From CBDFLS01 sp965249185 (GTDB lineage Bacteria; Chloroflexota; Dehalococcoidia; Lucifugimonadales; Australimonadaceae): DNA of 64,000 bases. Positions within the stretch are counted from its first letter, which is position 1, and each line of letters opens with the position of its first letter. The notes under the pieces are model-generated. The model was not told the origin of the DNA and searched no databases. It worked only from the letters and a program-made list of their open reading frames with translations. The DNA lies in assembly GCA_965249185.1 (NCBI GenBank), contig CBDFLS010000001.1, positions 448,207 to 512,206 of the forward strand, written 5' to 3'. Both the position numbers and the translations under genes were made by a program. Shown piece by piece: positions 9,246 to 18,511 of the stretch.

Positions 9246-11663
9246 TTAGCTTCCCCCCCACGGCGGGCCGTCGCGGCGGCGTCTCGCCTGGAGCGCGATG
9301 GTCAGATAGGCAGCACCTACGGCCGCCAGGCCCGCGGCTCCGAGCGCCGATAAGACAATCGTCCACCAGGGCGTGCTCCCGCCGCCATCGCCCCGCCCCT
9401 CATCCTCCAGCAGGACCTGCACGCGCTGCAGCTCGACGCCAAGCTGTGCGGCTTCAACGCCCTCGCTGGTCTCGATCGTCCGCGTCAGCTCCTCCAGCCG
9501 CGCCTCCACGTCCCGCTGAATGTCACGGATGCTGCCGAAGCCGAACTCGGCGAAGAAGGAGGTAACGGCCAGGTTGCCCGACTCATCGAAGACACGCACG
9601 TCCTGAGCGCCCTCTCCAGAGACAGGCATAAACAGCCGTGACGTGAACTGGCCCTCGCCGTTGGTGCGCTCCGTGGCCACGGAGACGCCGCCAACCGTGA
9701 CGAAGACATTGAGGTCCGGCTGGAAGTTGAACCCCTGGAGGGTCACCTCCTGGCCGCCGGGGCCGGCGGCGGGGCTGAGGAACACCTCGGCCGAGATCAG
9801 GGCGCTGCGCCGGGCGAAGCCTATCTTTTGGTTGGGCGCGCCGAACTCGCCCAGCCGCGCATCGGCCCATACGGCGTAGACGTCGTCCCCGGTGGCGGAA
9901 AGGGAGAAGTAATCGCCGATGAACAGGCCGAAGGGAAAGGCCCTGTTCGGATTGGATGAGAAGTCGGTCACCCGGGTATCCGCGGTCCGGAAGTCCAGCT
10001 CGGGAAGCTCGAACCCCCACGTCTCGCCCTCGTCCTCCGACTGGGTCATGTAGAGGTGGTACCGGGTCTCGGATGCGTCATCCCGCATGTCTCCCCACAT
10101 GACATAGATATTTCCCGCAGGGTCCGTGTCTATGGCGGGAAAGAACTGGAACCTGTCGGTCTCGTCGCCGCCCAGGATCCGCGCCCTGCTCCAGGTCACG
10201 CCCCGGTCCCGGGAGCGAATGAAGTAGACATCGCCATCGTCGGTGGGCTTGGCGGGGTTGAGGCCCACATACACAACGTAGATCTCGCCGCCGGGCCCAA
10301 TGGCGATCTGGGGGAAGGCGGAGGCCCAGGAGCGGAAGAACGCATTCTTGGAGCGGAACTCCGGCTCGCGGAACAGGCTCGCGTTGACCGGCTTGGTGAA
10401 CGTCTTGCCCGCGTCATCCGAGCGGGCAACATATATCTCCGCGAGGCCCTTCTGTGAATCGTCATCCGTGCTGTCCATCCAGGTCACGTACACCGTGCCG
10501 TCGGGGGCAACCCTCGGCTGGGAGCCCTGCACGACGCGCTTCAGGCCTTCCACCACAGCGGCGGCCGGCCCGGGCTCATCGCCCGAGGCACGCCGGACGG
10601 TGGGGCTCACGGAGATGGGCGCGCTCCACGTCTGTCCATCATCCTCCGACTGGACGAGTCTGATGGTGGTCTGTACTTCGTTTACGGCCAGCGCGGGCAC
10701 ATCGCCGATGTAGAGCACCGAGGCGATGACGGTGAAATCGGTGTACGTGATGTAGTTGACGTCCCGGTCGGGAGCGGTGGGATGTGGGCCAACGGCCATC
10801 CACGGCTTGTCCAGGAAGGAGATGCTGACCTCGCCCCGGGGCTGACCGCTCCTATCCACGAACAGATCGGAGGTGACCTTTCCGCGGGCGGTTGATATTG
10901 ACTCCCCCCATGAAAGGCCGCCGTCCTCCGATTTGGAATGGGCGATAGCGGACACTACCGCCTGGAGAACGAAGGGGCCGACGGTGAACTCCTCGACGCC
11001 GATGGAGATGAAGATGAGGTGAACGTTGCCATCCCGGTCGAACGCCACCACCGGGTCGCCGGCCGACACGAGGTCCTCTCTCAAGAAGGAGCTCTGAAAC
11101 GGACCCTCCCAGATCTGGCCGCCGTCGAAGGAGACGTACGTGACGACGGAGGGGAAGTTGTAATCGATGACTCCCACCACGATGTGCTTGGGGTCATTAG
11201 GGTTCACCGCCATGTGCGGCTCGGTCTGAAACGGAGAATTGCCGAAGTCTCTGGTCACGAGGACCGTGCGGCTGAAGGCCGGCGAGGGGTCCCGGAAGGG
11301 CACCAGCACACCACCGCCCGGCTGCTGCAAGGTGGACCCGGCGCTGATGAACGGGCCCTCCAGGTCCCGCCACGCCAGTCTGGTCACGACATCCCAGCCA
11401 GGCCGTTTGAGCAGTCGCGGGTCCATACCCTCGGAGACGAGCCATGCCGTCCCCGAGGCCGCTTGCCTGAAGATGTCGGAGATAGTCTCATTCTTGACGC
11501 GAGAGCCTATCCCTTTAACTTTAAGACCAAATTCCCCCTCTTCGGCTTGTACCGTCGCCGGGACCGCGACACCGCCGCCGGAGCCCGTGGCTCCAGAGAG
11601 CGCCACCACCAGCGCCAGCGTGAGGATAAAGAGACCGCCCTTCAACATTGTTTTGGTGCCCAT
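9246..11663 (-). CDS. Surface-anchored BNR/Asp-box repeat protein with IPT-like domain
   Basis: The 805-residue protein has a signal peptide (residues 1-38). It has at least six Asp-box motifs of the S-x-D-x-G-x-T/S-W type, for example SFDGGQIW, SEDGGLSW, SEDDGQTW, SRDRGVTW and SEDEGETW, which predict a sialidase-like beta-propeller. An IPT/TIG-like beta domain follows (about residues 620-700), then a coiled segment. A C-terminal helix (WWTIVLSALGAAGLAAVGAAY) followed by RRRRDG anchors it in the membrane with the propeller outside. Asp-box proteins include glycosidases and plain binding proteins, and I see no certain catalytic set. The gene ends five bases before the binding-protein start, so the two are probably co-transcribed. 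Confidence 0.8.
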   Translation of the reverse strand: MGTKTMLKGGLFILTLALVVALSGATGSGGGVAVPATVQAEEGEFGLKVKGIGSRVKNETISDIFRQAASGTAWLVSEGMDPRLLKRPGWDVVTRLAWRDLEGPFISAGSTLQQPGGGVLVPFRDPSPAFSRTVLVTRDFGNSPFQTEPHMAVNPNDPKHIVVGVIDYNFPSVVTYVSFDGGQIWEGPFQSSFLREDLVSAGDPVVAFDRDGNVHLIFISIGVEEFTVGPFVLQAVVSAIAHSKSEDGGLSWGESISTARGKVTSDLFVDRSGQPRGEVSISFLDKPWMAVGPHPTAPDRDVNYITYTDFTVIASVLYIGDVPALAVNEVQTTIRLVQSEDDGQTWSAPISVSPTVRRASGDEPGPAAAVVEGLKRVVQGSQPRVAPDGTVYVTWMDSTDDDSQKGLAEIYVARSDDAGKTFTKPVNASLFREPEFRSKNAFFRSWASAFPQIAIGPGGEIYVVYVGLNPAKPTDDGDVYFIRSRDRGVTWSRARILGGDETDRFQFFPAIDTDPAGNIYVMWGDMRDDASETRYHLYMTQSEDEGETWGFELPELDFRTADTRVTDFSSNPNRAFPFGLFIGDYFSLSATGDDVYAVWADARLGEFGAPNQKIGFARRSALISAEVFLSPAAGPGGQEVTLQGFNFQPDLNVFVTVGGVSVATERTNGEGQFTSRLFMPVSGEGAQDVRVFDESGNLAVTSFFAEFGFGSIRDIQRDVEARLEELTRTIETSEGVEAAQLGVELQRVQVLLEDEGRGDGGGSTPWWTIVLSALGAAGLAAVGAAYLTIALQARRRRDGPPWGGS

Positions 11664-11721
11664 ATGCTCCAGCCTCTGTACTCCAGCCTCACTTGAGCGC
11701 GTCTATCACGAGAATTGGTTG

Positions 11722-12378
11722 CTACCGGCTGTCTGTAACCCGCACGAGGATGTCGATACGGTCTATAAGGGCGAGAAGCACCGACTGCCAGAAATCGTCC
11801 GTGGCCTGAAAGTAGTTGTTCGCCCCCGTGCGCACATAGCTGGCACTAGAGGCTTCAGCGCCGCCCCCCGACGTCTCGAGCCATTCGATGTAGGCCGGGA
11901 GATGATTGACCACCCGGTCTACCTTGGGGCCCAGGGATACATTCGACTTGACCGCCAGGGACTTTACCTGGGACCAATAGACCGTCGCCTCTTCCATCGC
12001 CCGGGGCGGACTCTTGCGGATCTCAGCGAGGAGGAGACGGTCGTTTTCGAAATCATCGACCAGCTCCGTGATGGCCTGGATAGTATCCTCCGCTCCGGCC
12101 ACGTCGGTGAAGCGCTCCGGCCGCGCTCCCTCAGACCCGCCACTCCCCACCTGTGCGCCGGCCTGCGCAGCGGAAGCAAGGGCCGCTGGGTCCAGCGCCT
12201 GAACCAGCTCATCCACCTGAGTGCGAAGGCGCGAGACTTCGCTCTCCAAGCCGTTGTGCCCGCTGGCTGCCGGCCACACGAGATATGCGATGGCGAACCC
12301 GGCGCCAGCGGCCACGAGCAGGGCGATGGCCGCGCGCCGCCGTCCCAGCAGAAGACGCCCAACCGCTACGCGCTGCAC
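11722..12378 (-). CDS. Single-pass membrane protein with coiled coil, unknown function
   Basis: The 218-residue protein starts with GTG. It has a short basic N terminus, one transmembrane helix (about residues 16-36, AAIALLVAAGAGFAIAYLVW) and then an extracytoplasmic heptad-like region (LESEVSRLRTQVDELVQALD). The rest is helix-rich and charged with no recognised domain. It sits 59 bases upstream of the BNR-repeat gene on the same strand and may belong to the same transcription unit. I do not recognise a family. Confidence 0.6.
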   Translation of the reverse strand: MQRVAVGRLLLGRRRAAIALLVAAGAGFAIAYLVWPAASGHNGLESEVSRLRTQVDELVQALDPAALASAAQAGAQVGSGGSEGARPERFTDVAGAEDTIQAITELVDDFENDRLLLAEIRKSPPRAMEEATVYWSQVKSLAVKSNVSLGPKVDRVVNHLPAYIEWLETSGGGAEASSASYVRTGANNYFQATDDFWQSVLLALIDRIDILVRVTDSR

Positions 12379-12671
12379 TATAGCCCCGCCTCACTACCTG
12401 CCAAGATTTAGAACCGAATGCCTCCCACTTGCTCGGAGAGAGGACCCGCCCGCCAAAGTATACGCAAATGGACCTGGGCCGGATCAGAAGGGGCCGTTGC
12501 GGGTAGCCAAGGCCTGCCCCAAGGCCGGCAAGCAGGCTTACAAGGGCGCGAGGGTATCACCAACCAGTCTGCCGGACAACCCCGTCGTGAGCGCTCGGTC
12601 AGGGCGAGCACCACGGCCGCGTACGTAGCTTACAGCGAACGTGCCACCCGGGACCGCGGTTGCAGCGCGCC

Positions 12672-13952
12672 TCAGCGGCTTGCCTGGGCGGGCGCTGGCG
12701 CTGGTGGGTCGGAGGCGCTGACTACCCCCAGGCCGCGCAGCGCCGGGCTGAACATGTTCACGGCCAGGATGTTTACGATGAGGAACACAGCCGCTCCACC
12801 AAATGCCCATGGCACACCGGTGAAATTGGCCACGGCGGCCACCATGCCGGCGCCCAGGGGGGGCAAGCTCCAAACGATGCCATACAGGCCCATTACACGA
12901 CCTCGCAGCTCGTCCGGCACGTGTGTCTGAAGCGTAACCTCTGTCGCGACGGTATACATGATCCCCGAAAATCCTACCATCGCTAACAGAAAGAGTGAGA
13001 GGAGAAACCACGGACTAGCGGCGAAGGCCACCAAGGACCCGCCAAAAGCGATAGTGCCCAGCGTGAATATGCTCCTCCCCCTGTAGCGCCGCAGGATGTT
13101 GGGCACTATGAGCACCGCCATTATTCCTCCGACCGGCGCGGCTGAGGCCAGGATCCCAAGGCCTCTCGAGTCGACTTGCAGAACATCCTTGGCGAATATG
13201 GGGAGCAGAAAGAGATAGCTCATGCCAAGAAGGTTATTCATGTAGCACGTGCCAATCAGGACACGAAAGAGAGGACGGCTCCAGATATACCGAAGGCCAT
13301 CCGCCATGTTCCCAACCATGTTGCGCTGCTTCGCTGGAGGCACACGACGGGGCCGGAGCATCTGCACTACCGCCGCCATAATGCCGAAGCCCATGGCGCC
13401 CATAAAGAAACTGGCTTCTGGGCCCGCTACATAAATAATGAATCCGGCGGCGGCCGGCCAGGCGATCCGGTTGAGGTCCCAGGCCATGCTGATGAGTGGA
13501 ACGGCATTGGCCAGTTGCCGACGGTCTGGCAGCAGACGGGGATAGAGTGCCTGTCGACTGGGGTGATCGAAGGCCAGGAATGCGCCCATGAGAGCGGCTC
13601 CGACCACCAAGTGCCAGAGCTCCACTCGTTCCGTGAGGGTCAGGAAAGCCAGCACACCGACGATCGTGGCGGCGATCGATTGGACGACGGTGAGCACGTG
13701 TTTTGGGTTCAACCGGTCGGCCACGGCGCCACCCACGACATTCAAGGTAATGCTGGGCACGGCCAGAGCCAGGGTCACAAAGCTTAGGTCCAAAGCTGAG
13801 CCGGTCAGATGAAAGGCCAGCCACGCAATGGTGAAGTAGGTCAGGGCGTAGCCCATGATGTGGAACTGGAAACCCGTCCAATAGAGACGGAAGCTCGGGT
13901 ACCGTAGTACGGCAAAGACCTGGAACTGGCGCGCGATGAGGGTCCTCAGCAT
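12672..13952 (-). CDS. MFS exporter, EntS/MFS_3-like
   Basis: The 426-residue protein shows about twelve hydrophobic helices and the family-typical opening ALRYPSFRLYWTGF-like segment (here FAVLRYPSFRLYWTG). The loop motif GGAVADRLNPKHVL lies between helices 2 and 3, and a second-half loop reads PDELRGRVMGLYGIVW, typical of MFS_3 proteins such as the enterobactin exporter EntS. The C terminus is Pro/Ala-rich. It has no obvious operon partner; the neighbouring importer cluster is on the same strand, with about 290 bases between. Substrate is unknown. Confidence 0.85.
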   Translation of the reverse strand: MLRTLIARQFQVFAVLRYPSFRLYWTGFQFHIMGYALTYFTIAWLAFHLTGSALDLSFVTLALAVPSITLNVVGGAVADRLNPKHVLTVVQSIAATIVGVLAFLTLTERVELWHLVVGAALMGAFLAFDHPSRQALYPRLLPDRRQLANAVPLISMAWDLNRIAWPAAAGFIIYVAGPEASFFMGAMGFGIMAAVVQMLRPRRVPPAKQRNMVGNMADGLRYIWSRPLFRVLIGTCYMNNLLGMSYLFLLPIFAKDVLQVDSRGLGILASAAPVGGIMAVLIVPNILRRYRGRSIFTLGTIAFGGSLVAFAASPWFLLSLFLLAMVGFSGIMYTVATEVTLQTHVPDELRGRVMGLYGIVWSLPPLGAGMVAAVANFTGVPWAFGGAAVFLIVNILAVNMFSPALRGLGVVSASDPPAPAPAQASR

Positions 13953-14150
13953 AGTGCTGCTCCATCACCTATCCGTATCGGCGCGTTCCCGTGCGGGGCG
14001 AAAGCGAGCATTCGGGTGGCCTACAGTCTAGCGGAGCGTGGCGGGAGTGCGAGGGGGTCGAACCGTCCCGTGGAAAACGTACAGCCAGAAGGTTACCACG
14101 ACGCCCACGCCTCCCAGTTGACCGGTGACTCCTCGGGTGGGGGCACTACC

Positions 14151-14237
14151 ATGTCGGACGCGCTCTGTACCATCGCCACGGGCTTGAGAAAGCTCGCTGA
14201 TGCATTCGAAGAGGTGGCCCAGACAAAGTTTAAATGA
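14151..14237 (+). CDS. Possible 28-residue peptide
   Basis: A short frame starts at ATG behind a G-rich stretch and encodes MSDALCTIATGLRKLADAF plus nine more residues. It could form one amphipathic helix. A longer open frame in the same phase begins at 14016 without a ribosome-binding site. The assignment rests only on the start context and amphipathicity, so it may be chance. Confidence 0.2.
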   Translation: MSDALCTIATGLRKLADAFEEVAQTKFK

Positions 14238-14368
14238 CGCATCGGTCGGCAGATTTCGACCGAGGCCCAACCTACCAATGATCTACCGCTCGACGTGTCC
14301 CAGAGTCTCTATTTAGAGCCAAAATGCTTAGCCGGCTGCACTCCACGTCGTCAGCGAGTATTCAAGAA

Positions 14369-15213
14369 GGGTATAGTCCCAAAACAGCCACCTGTGAGAG
14401 AATGGTGGCATGGGACGGAAGATTGGGTGCCCTCGATGTCAACACGCCAAGAGCTGGAGCATTCGGCGAGGTAAGAGTCGTTGTGCAGCCTGCCACTACG
14501 AGTGGGTGCCCAGGGCGCTGCCGCTTCGGTTGTCGCCAGGGGAGTGGCGGCGACTGTTGCGCTGGTTCGTCTTGGGGCAGAGTGCCGAGGTGATTGCCCA
14601 GGAGGCCCGCCTGGAGCGAAAGCGAGTCCTGCGCGCCCTGATCGTGGTGCGCCAGGCCATGGTCCGGGACGTTCCCCATGTCTTCTCCGGCGTGGTGGAG
14701 GTCGACGAGACCTACCTGGGAGGTTCCTGGCGCAACAGGCGCCTGGCAAAGCGTGTTCAGGGCACGAAGCGGGGCCGTGGAACCACTAAGCAAGCTGTCT
14801 TTGGGATCCTGTGTCGAGGTGGCCTGGTGTGGGCGCAAGTGGTACCTAACGTGGAAGCCAAGACGCTGCTGCCGCTCCTGCACCAACGCGTGCAACGTGG
14901 CTCCATCGTCTGCTCGGACACCTTTACCAGCTACACGGGCGTCGCAGCGGGGGGCTACGTCCACCGGCTTGTGGACCACAGCCAGGCGTTCAGCGATCGG
15001 CAAGGGAGCCACGTCAACGGCTTGGAGGGCTTCTGGGGTTATCTCAAGCGGCGTCTGGCAGCCAAAGGGGGAGTCCGCCGAGAACGGCTGCCCCTCTATC
15101 TTGCTGAGTATGTCTGGCGCTACAATCATCGGCGTCTGTTGGGACCAGAACAGGTTAAGATATTGTTCAAGCTGCTTCAAAGCTAATCCGGTGGCTAAAA
15201 CGGGACTTTACCC
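14369..15213. mobile_element. IS1595-family-like insertion sequence, apparently complete
   Basis: The element is 845 bp. Its ends are 26-bp imperfect inverted repeats: 14369-14394 begins GGGTATAGTCCC, and the reverse complement of 15188-15213 begins GGGTAAAGTCCC; both continue into ..AGCCACC.G. A single transposase gene fills the interior. The 8 bases flanking each side (ttcaagaa and tagataaa) do not match, so there is no target duplication of the 8-bp type usual for IS1595. This suggests rearrangement after insertion. The right end abuts a truncated serine-recombinase gene. Confidence 0.85.
14410..15186 (+). CDS. IS1595-family (ISXO2-like DDE) transposase
   Basis: The 258-residue protein starts with a zinc ribbon (CPRC at about residue 8 and CAAC further on), followed by a helix-turn-helix region and an ISXO2-like catalytic domain. 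The domain has VEVDETYLGG (first Asp), CSDTFTSY (second Asp) and NGLEGFWGYLKRR (Asn/Glu box). Length and layout match intact IS1595 transposases, so the enzyme may be active. It catalyses cut or copy of its own element using the flanking 26-bp repeats. Confidence 0.92.
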   Translation: MGRKIGCPRCQHAKSWSIRRGKSRCAACHYEWVPRALPLRLSPGEWRRLLRWFVLGQSAEVIAQEARLERKRVLRALIVVRQAMVRDVPHVFSGVVEVDETYLGGSWRNRRLAKRVQGTKRGRGTTKQAVFGILCRGGLVWAQVVPNVEAKTLLPLLHQRVQRGSIVCSDTFTSYTGVAAGGYVHRLVDHSQAFSDRQGSHVNGLEGFWGYLKRRLAAKGGVRRERLPLYLAEYVWRYNHRRLLGPEQVKILFKLLQS

Positions 15214-15438
15214 TAGATAAAAGACCTTCGTATTCCTCGTGGACCGCATGAGCCGTTGCTTCTTAAGGATCTGGACCATATCCCAGGTCTCTTGGTCTAT
15301 CAGCGGTGGAATCAGCACTTCTATCCAGGCGTCCTTCGGCTGGTCGAATACCTTCGTTCCATCTTCGGTCGAGACTTGCCGGGTCTTCCCGTAGGCCCAG
15401 ATGTCCAAGTAGCTGTCGTTTCTCAGGAGGCTATGCAC
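15214..15438 (-). pseudogene. Serine recombinase, central fragment
   Basis: The minus strand reads VHSLLRNDSYL, then KVFDQPKDAWIEV, PPLIDQETWDMVQ and RNTKVFYL. This is the recombinase domain that lies between the catalytic and zinc-ribbon regions of large serine recombinases. The catalytic N terminus and the zinc ribbon are both missing: the left end is cut exactly by the IS1595 terminal repeat and the right end joins an unrelated ABC-ATPase fragment. Continuation on the far side of the insertion sequence was looked for and not found. It is a relic of an integrated element. Confidence 0.75.
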
Positions 15439-15447
15439 CTGGGCCTG

Positions 15448-15566
15448 ACGCCTCCGCCGGGCCGAGTTACCGCCATCGTCGGCCCTAACGCTTACGGCAA
15501 ATCCACGCTGTGAAGGCATTCGCCCGCTTGCTCAGCCCCATGGAAGGCATTACCCGGATTGCTGGC
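15448..15566 (+). pseudogene. ABC transporter ATPase (FecE/BtuD-like) fragment with frameshift
   Basis: The plus frame reads GRVTAIVGPNAYGKSTL, an excellent ABC Walker A region, and then stops. If one base is restored after the CTG codon (CTG CTG AAG instead of CTG TGAAG), the frame continues KAFARLLSPMEGITRIAG, the expected sequence between Walker A and the Q-loop of iron-siderophore or cobalamin importer ATPases. The Cys/Ser normally after GPN (often G) is AY here. Sequence on both sides is unrelated, so this is a fossil of about 40 codons. Confidence 0.55.
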
Positions 15567-15974
15567 CTTGGAAGTTCGGCAGGGCTGCCTCAGGGACTAC
15601 ATCCGTGTCCTTGTTCTTCCATGATTGCCTCTCCTGATTCGATCTTTCCACCCCCATGACACTGAGACTTTGAGGCAGGCCAGATATCGAACGTCTCCCT
15701 CTTTCCCCAGCGTGCAACTTGCACGATTCTGCCAGGGTTTTGGTGCAATGCACTCTTTATCCAAAGTGCTCGCTGAAATGACGCAAACTACATCCTGTCG
15801 TTGGTCATTCCCCCCTGAATTAGCTACGCTCACGGCCCAACGTGCAACTTGTAACCAAACTCCATTCCTCTGAAACTCCATTCCTCTGTATAGCCCCCTG
15901 ACTTCAATAAGGCCTCGGGCGACGGATGGGCCTTGCGTCTGGGTCTTATATGGCCCACACTAAAAGGAGTACAT
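15567..15974. other. Gene-poor degenerate stretch with short direct repeats
   Basis: I see no supportable gene here. It contains a perfect 16-bp tandem repeat, AAACTCCATTCCTCTG at 15857-15872 and 15873-15888, and two copies of a GTGCAACTTG word near 15710 and 15842. It looks like remnant mobile DNA with lower GC than the surrounding genes. Confidence 0.5.
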
Positions 15975-17123
15975 ATGTTCTCTCGCATTTTCATAGAGAT
16001 GCCGAGATGGACCTCAGAACAAGCTCTTGGACGGCGTTACGTTCAACATGCCCGACCTTCACGATGGACTGTTAGGACCATTTTCCGTAAAGAGCTGGCG
16101 ATTTCATACGCACCAACTAAGAAGAACAAGTCAGGAGAGACGTTGATAGACTGTAAGCTCATCGAGCCGATCAGGGACTATGTGCGGGCTTACATGTGGC
16201 GGCATGGCCGGGGTAAAGCGGCTGATGCCTTTGGAGTCTCCCGCCACACCCTCTGGCGCTTCCTCGAACGGGGCCACATGGGGGGCTCCCTGCCCCGTGC
16301 AGTCCTTAACACCGTTGGCGGCAGCGCCGAAGCTCTCGAAGCAGTCAGGCACGAGCTTGTCGTTGGCCTGCCGGGACTGAGAATCGACAATTCCCTTCAC
16401 CCTCTGTCCGAAGGGCTTGAGGACACGCTCCTGCTGCTGTGTGCCACGCCCCTGGCCACGGAGGGGGAGCTGTCGCGCTTCGGAAGGGTCCCGCCCTCTA
16501 CCCTCCACGACCGGCTTGGGAAGCTCGCTGAGCGGGGCCTGGTGGATTCGGTGTCGCATCGCATGGGACCTCTAGGGCCTCAGCCACACCGCCGGTACTT
16601 CCCAACGGAGAAAGGCATCACCGCCGGCGGCGCAGCCCTGTCGGGCAGGACCGACTTCCTGCGAGACTTCCCTGTGTCGCGCCAGTGGTTCTGGCTGCTG
16701 GCCGAGCGGTTGGATGCCGTTGCCGTGCTCTACAACGTGGCGGCTCTGGTTGCTGATGCCGACCCGCACCGTAAACCCATGAGAGTCGACCACTACCGCC
16801 AGGGGCCGTACGACATCCTGCTCACCCTGTCAGGCGGCCGTTCCCTCGGTCTGATTCGGCAGGGTCCGATGCTGCCCACGTCGAACCTGCGCTACCGCCT
16901 GAGAAGCATGGAGCAGATGGACCACGATGAGAAACCCTTGGTCACGTTGGTGCTGACCTACTCCGACCAGGCCACCCGCCGGGCTATCCGTTCCCTTGGC
17001 GACCCGATAGAACACCGCACCACCTTCGTGGCGACCGAGGGGAGCTCCTGGCTGGAAACGCTGAGGCTGTCGTGTGGCAGCGGTGTGGGACAGGAATCGC
17101 GGATGACCCTCCAGTGTCGATAA
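15975..17123 (+). CDS. Replication-relaxation-like winged-helix protein (probably frameshifted)
   Basis: The start ATG at 15975 is chosen because a strong AAGGAG lies eight bases upstream. The N-terminal part contains a helix-turn-helix (GKAADAFGVSRHTLWRFLERG). A winged-helix segment follows, PPSTLHDRLGKLAERGLVDS with RRYFPTEKGI, typical of replication-relaxation (PF13814-like) proteins of plasmids and integrative elements. The end of the frame (GVGQESRMTLQCR) looks out of phase, and a second winged-helix appears in another frame overlapping the 3' end. A single frameshift around 17060-17110 would join them. The function in its family is replication or transfer control; here it may be inactive. 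Confidence 0.6.
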   Translation: MFSRIFIEMPRWTSEQALGRRYVQHARPSRWTVRTIFRKELAISYAPTKKNKSGETLIDCKLIEPIRDYVRAYMWRHGRGKAADAFGVSRHTLWRFLERGHMGGSLPRAVLNTVGGSAEALEAVRHELVVGLPGLRIDNSLHPLSEGLEDTLLLLCATPLATEGELSRFGRVPPSTLHDRLGKLAERGLVDSVSHRMGPLGPQPHRRYFPTEKGITAGGAALSGRTDFLRDFPVSRQWFWLLAERLDAVAVLYNVAALVADADPHRKPMRVDHYRQGPYDILLTLSGGRSLGLIRQGPMLPTSNLRYRLRSMEQMDHDEKPLVTLVLTYSDQATRRAIRSLGDPIEHRTTFVATEGSSWLETLRLSCGSGVGQESRMTLQCR

Positions 17124-17545
17124 CGCCAGATGTATCCCTGTCCACCATCGTGGGGTGGACCGACCGGCTTGTCGATGCGTCCCACCACGCATCCAGCCAG
17201 GAGACACAGAATACTCCGACACCAGACCCCGACGCCCTGTACCCTTCCGACGTGCAGGCCGCCATACCGCAACCTTCCTACCAGCTTGCATCCGCCCTCT
17301 CCGCTCAACTGACCCGCTCCGACAAGGACGTACTCGACCTGTTGGCGGCCTGGCCGCTCTGCACCCGCGACCAGCTCGCAGGGCTGATGGGCGGAGTCAC
17401 CCTCCGCCGCGTCGACCAGGCGCTTCGTTCATTGCTGCGTCGCTCCCTAGTTCGCTCAGACGGCTCTGATTCAGTTCGACGAGCCGGTGCTGGAAATCAG
17501 TCTCCCATTGCCCGACCAGGTTCCCGTGCCGATTGTCGACACTGA
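17072..17545 (+). pseudogene. Second winged-helix segment, likely continuation of the upstream gene
   Basis: This frame has no good ribosome-binding site and starts inside the upstream gene. It contains LTRSDKDVLDLLAAWPLC and QLAGLMGGVTLRRVDQAL followed by RSLLRRSLVRS, a winged-helix repeat like those in replication-relaxation proteins. After about residue 130 the sequence (VRRAGAGNQSPIARPG) is coding noise, because the next gene begins in another phase at 17487. It is best read as the displaced C-terminal half of the gene at 15975. Confidence 0.5.
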
Positions 17546-18419
17546 TCTTCCAGAGGGCCATTACCTGCGGGGAGTATGGGTGGTTGGGTATTCCGAGGGG
17601 TCCGTGGAGATCCACGGTTTCAAACACGTCTATCTGGTCAGTGACCCATCCCGGACAAGTGATGAGTCTCGACCGATCCCGGTGGACAAACCGACCATAT
17701 CGGTGGAGCAACCGACGAGTGTCCCTCCAGTTGCGGTGGCGAGACCGGCGGCGCCGGTCACCAAACACACCTGGGAGGTGGACTCGTACCCAAGACCAAC
17801 CGACCACGGCCCGCGCGAATGGGACATTGGAGACTATAATGATGAGCCGATGGCTATGCAGTTTGCGAACAGCGGCCCTACTCTCGCCTTTCGCGATCAG
17901 CCGTTCGGTAGCAACACGGTTACGGTCAACATATCCGTTACCGGCAGCGTCGACGACGATCTGTTCGGCTTCGCGGTAGGGTGCGGGCCGGGGGATGCGA
18001 CCAACGAATCGGCCGACTACCTGCTGTTGGACTGGAAGAAGGCGGACGAGTCCTACGATTTCCCGGACCCCTCAGTGTCCGACGGCGGCCTCTCAAGCCA
18101 GGGCATTGCTCTCTCCCGAGTGCGGGGAGTGCCCGATGCTGACGAGTTTTGGCAGCACAGGAACCTGGACGGCACGCCCTCCCGCAGCGGGCTGGAGGAA
18201 CTACAGCGGGGCGTTAGTGAGGCTTCCTCCGGCTGGAGGTTCGATCAAGAGTACAAATTCAGGCTGGAGCTCACGCCGTCCAACTTCAGGGTTTTGCTTA
18301 ACGGGGAGCTGGTAATCGATGCACCGACCCCAAGGGACTGCACCAGCGGCCGCCTGGCGTACTATGCGCTCTCCCAAGCCGACATCTCGTTCTGGGAAAG
18401 CACTGGGACCCGGCGATAG
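17487..18419 (+). CDS. Thrombospondin-C-like (concanavalin fold) protein, possibly 5'-truncated
   Basis: The C-terminal 170 residues resemble the thrombospondin C-terminal domain: VDDDLFGFAVGCGPG, then DYLLLDWKKADESYD, then QGIALSRVRGVPD, and YKFRLELTPSNFRVLLNGEL. The N-terminal part starts at GTG without a signal peptide; the open frame extends a few codons upstream (LIQFDEPV) to a stop, so the true N terminus may have been lost. TSP-C domains bind calcium and ligands outside the cell. With no export signal visible, this is either truncated or was part of a larger protein broken by the frameshifts upstream. Confidence 0.5.
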   Translation: MLEISLPLPDQVPVPIVDTDLPEGHYLRGVWVVGYSEGSVEIHGFKHVYLVSDPSRTSDESRPIPVDKPTISVEQPTSVPPVAVARPAAPVTKHTWEVDSYPRPTDHGPREWDIGDYNDEPMAMQFANSGPTLAFRDQPFGSNTVTVNISVTGSVDDDLFGFAVGCGPGDATNESADYLLLDWKKADESYDFPDPSVSDGGLSSQGIALSRVRGVPDADEFWQHRNLDGTPSRSGLEELQRGVSEASSGWRFDQEYKFRLELTPSNFRVLLNGELVIDAPTPRDCTSGRLAYYALSQADISFWESTGTRR

Positions 18420-18511
18420 GCTGGAAGAGCCGCTGCCATGAGAAGAATCACAAGGCTACTATCCACTGAAAAGTTCGCAGTTCAGTACATGTAGGCCCAC
18501 CAACCGGTGAT

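Noticed and set aside
14016..14150. Upstream extension of the small frame at 14151
   Set aside because: No ribosome-binding site and no protein-like character; only the short internal frame has a marginal start.
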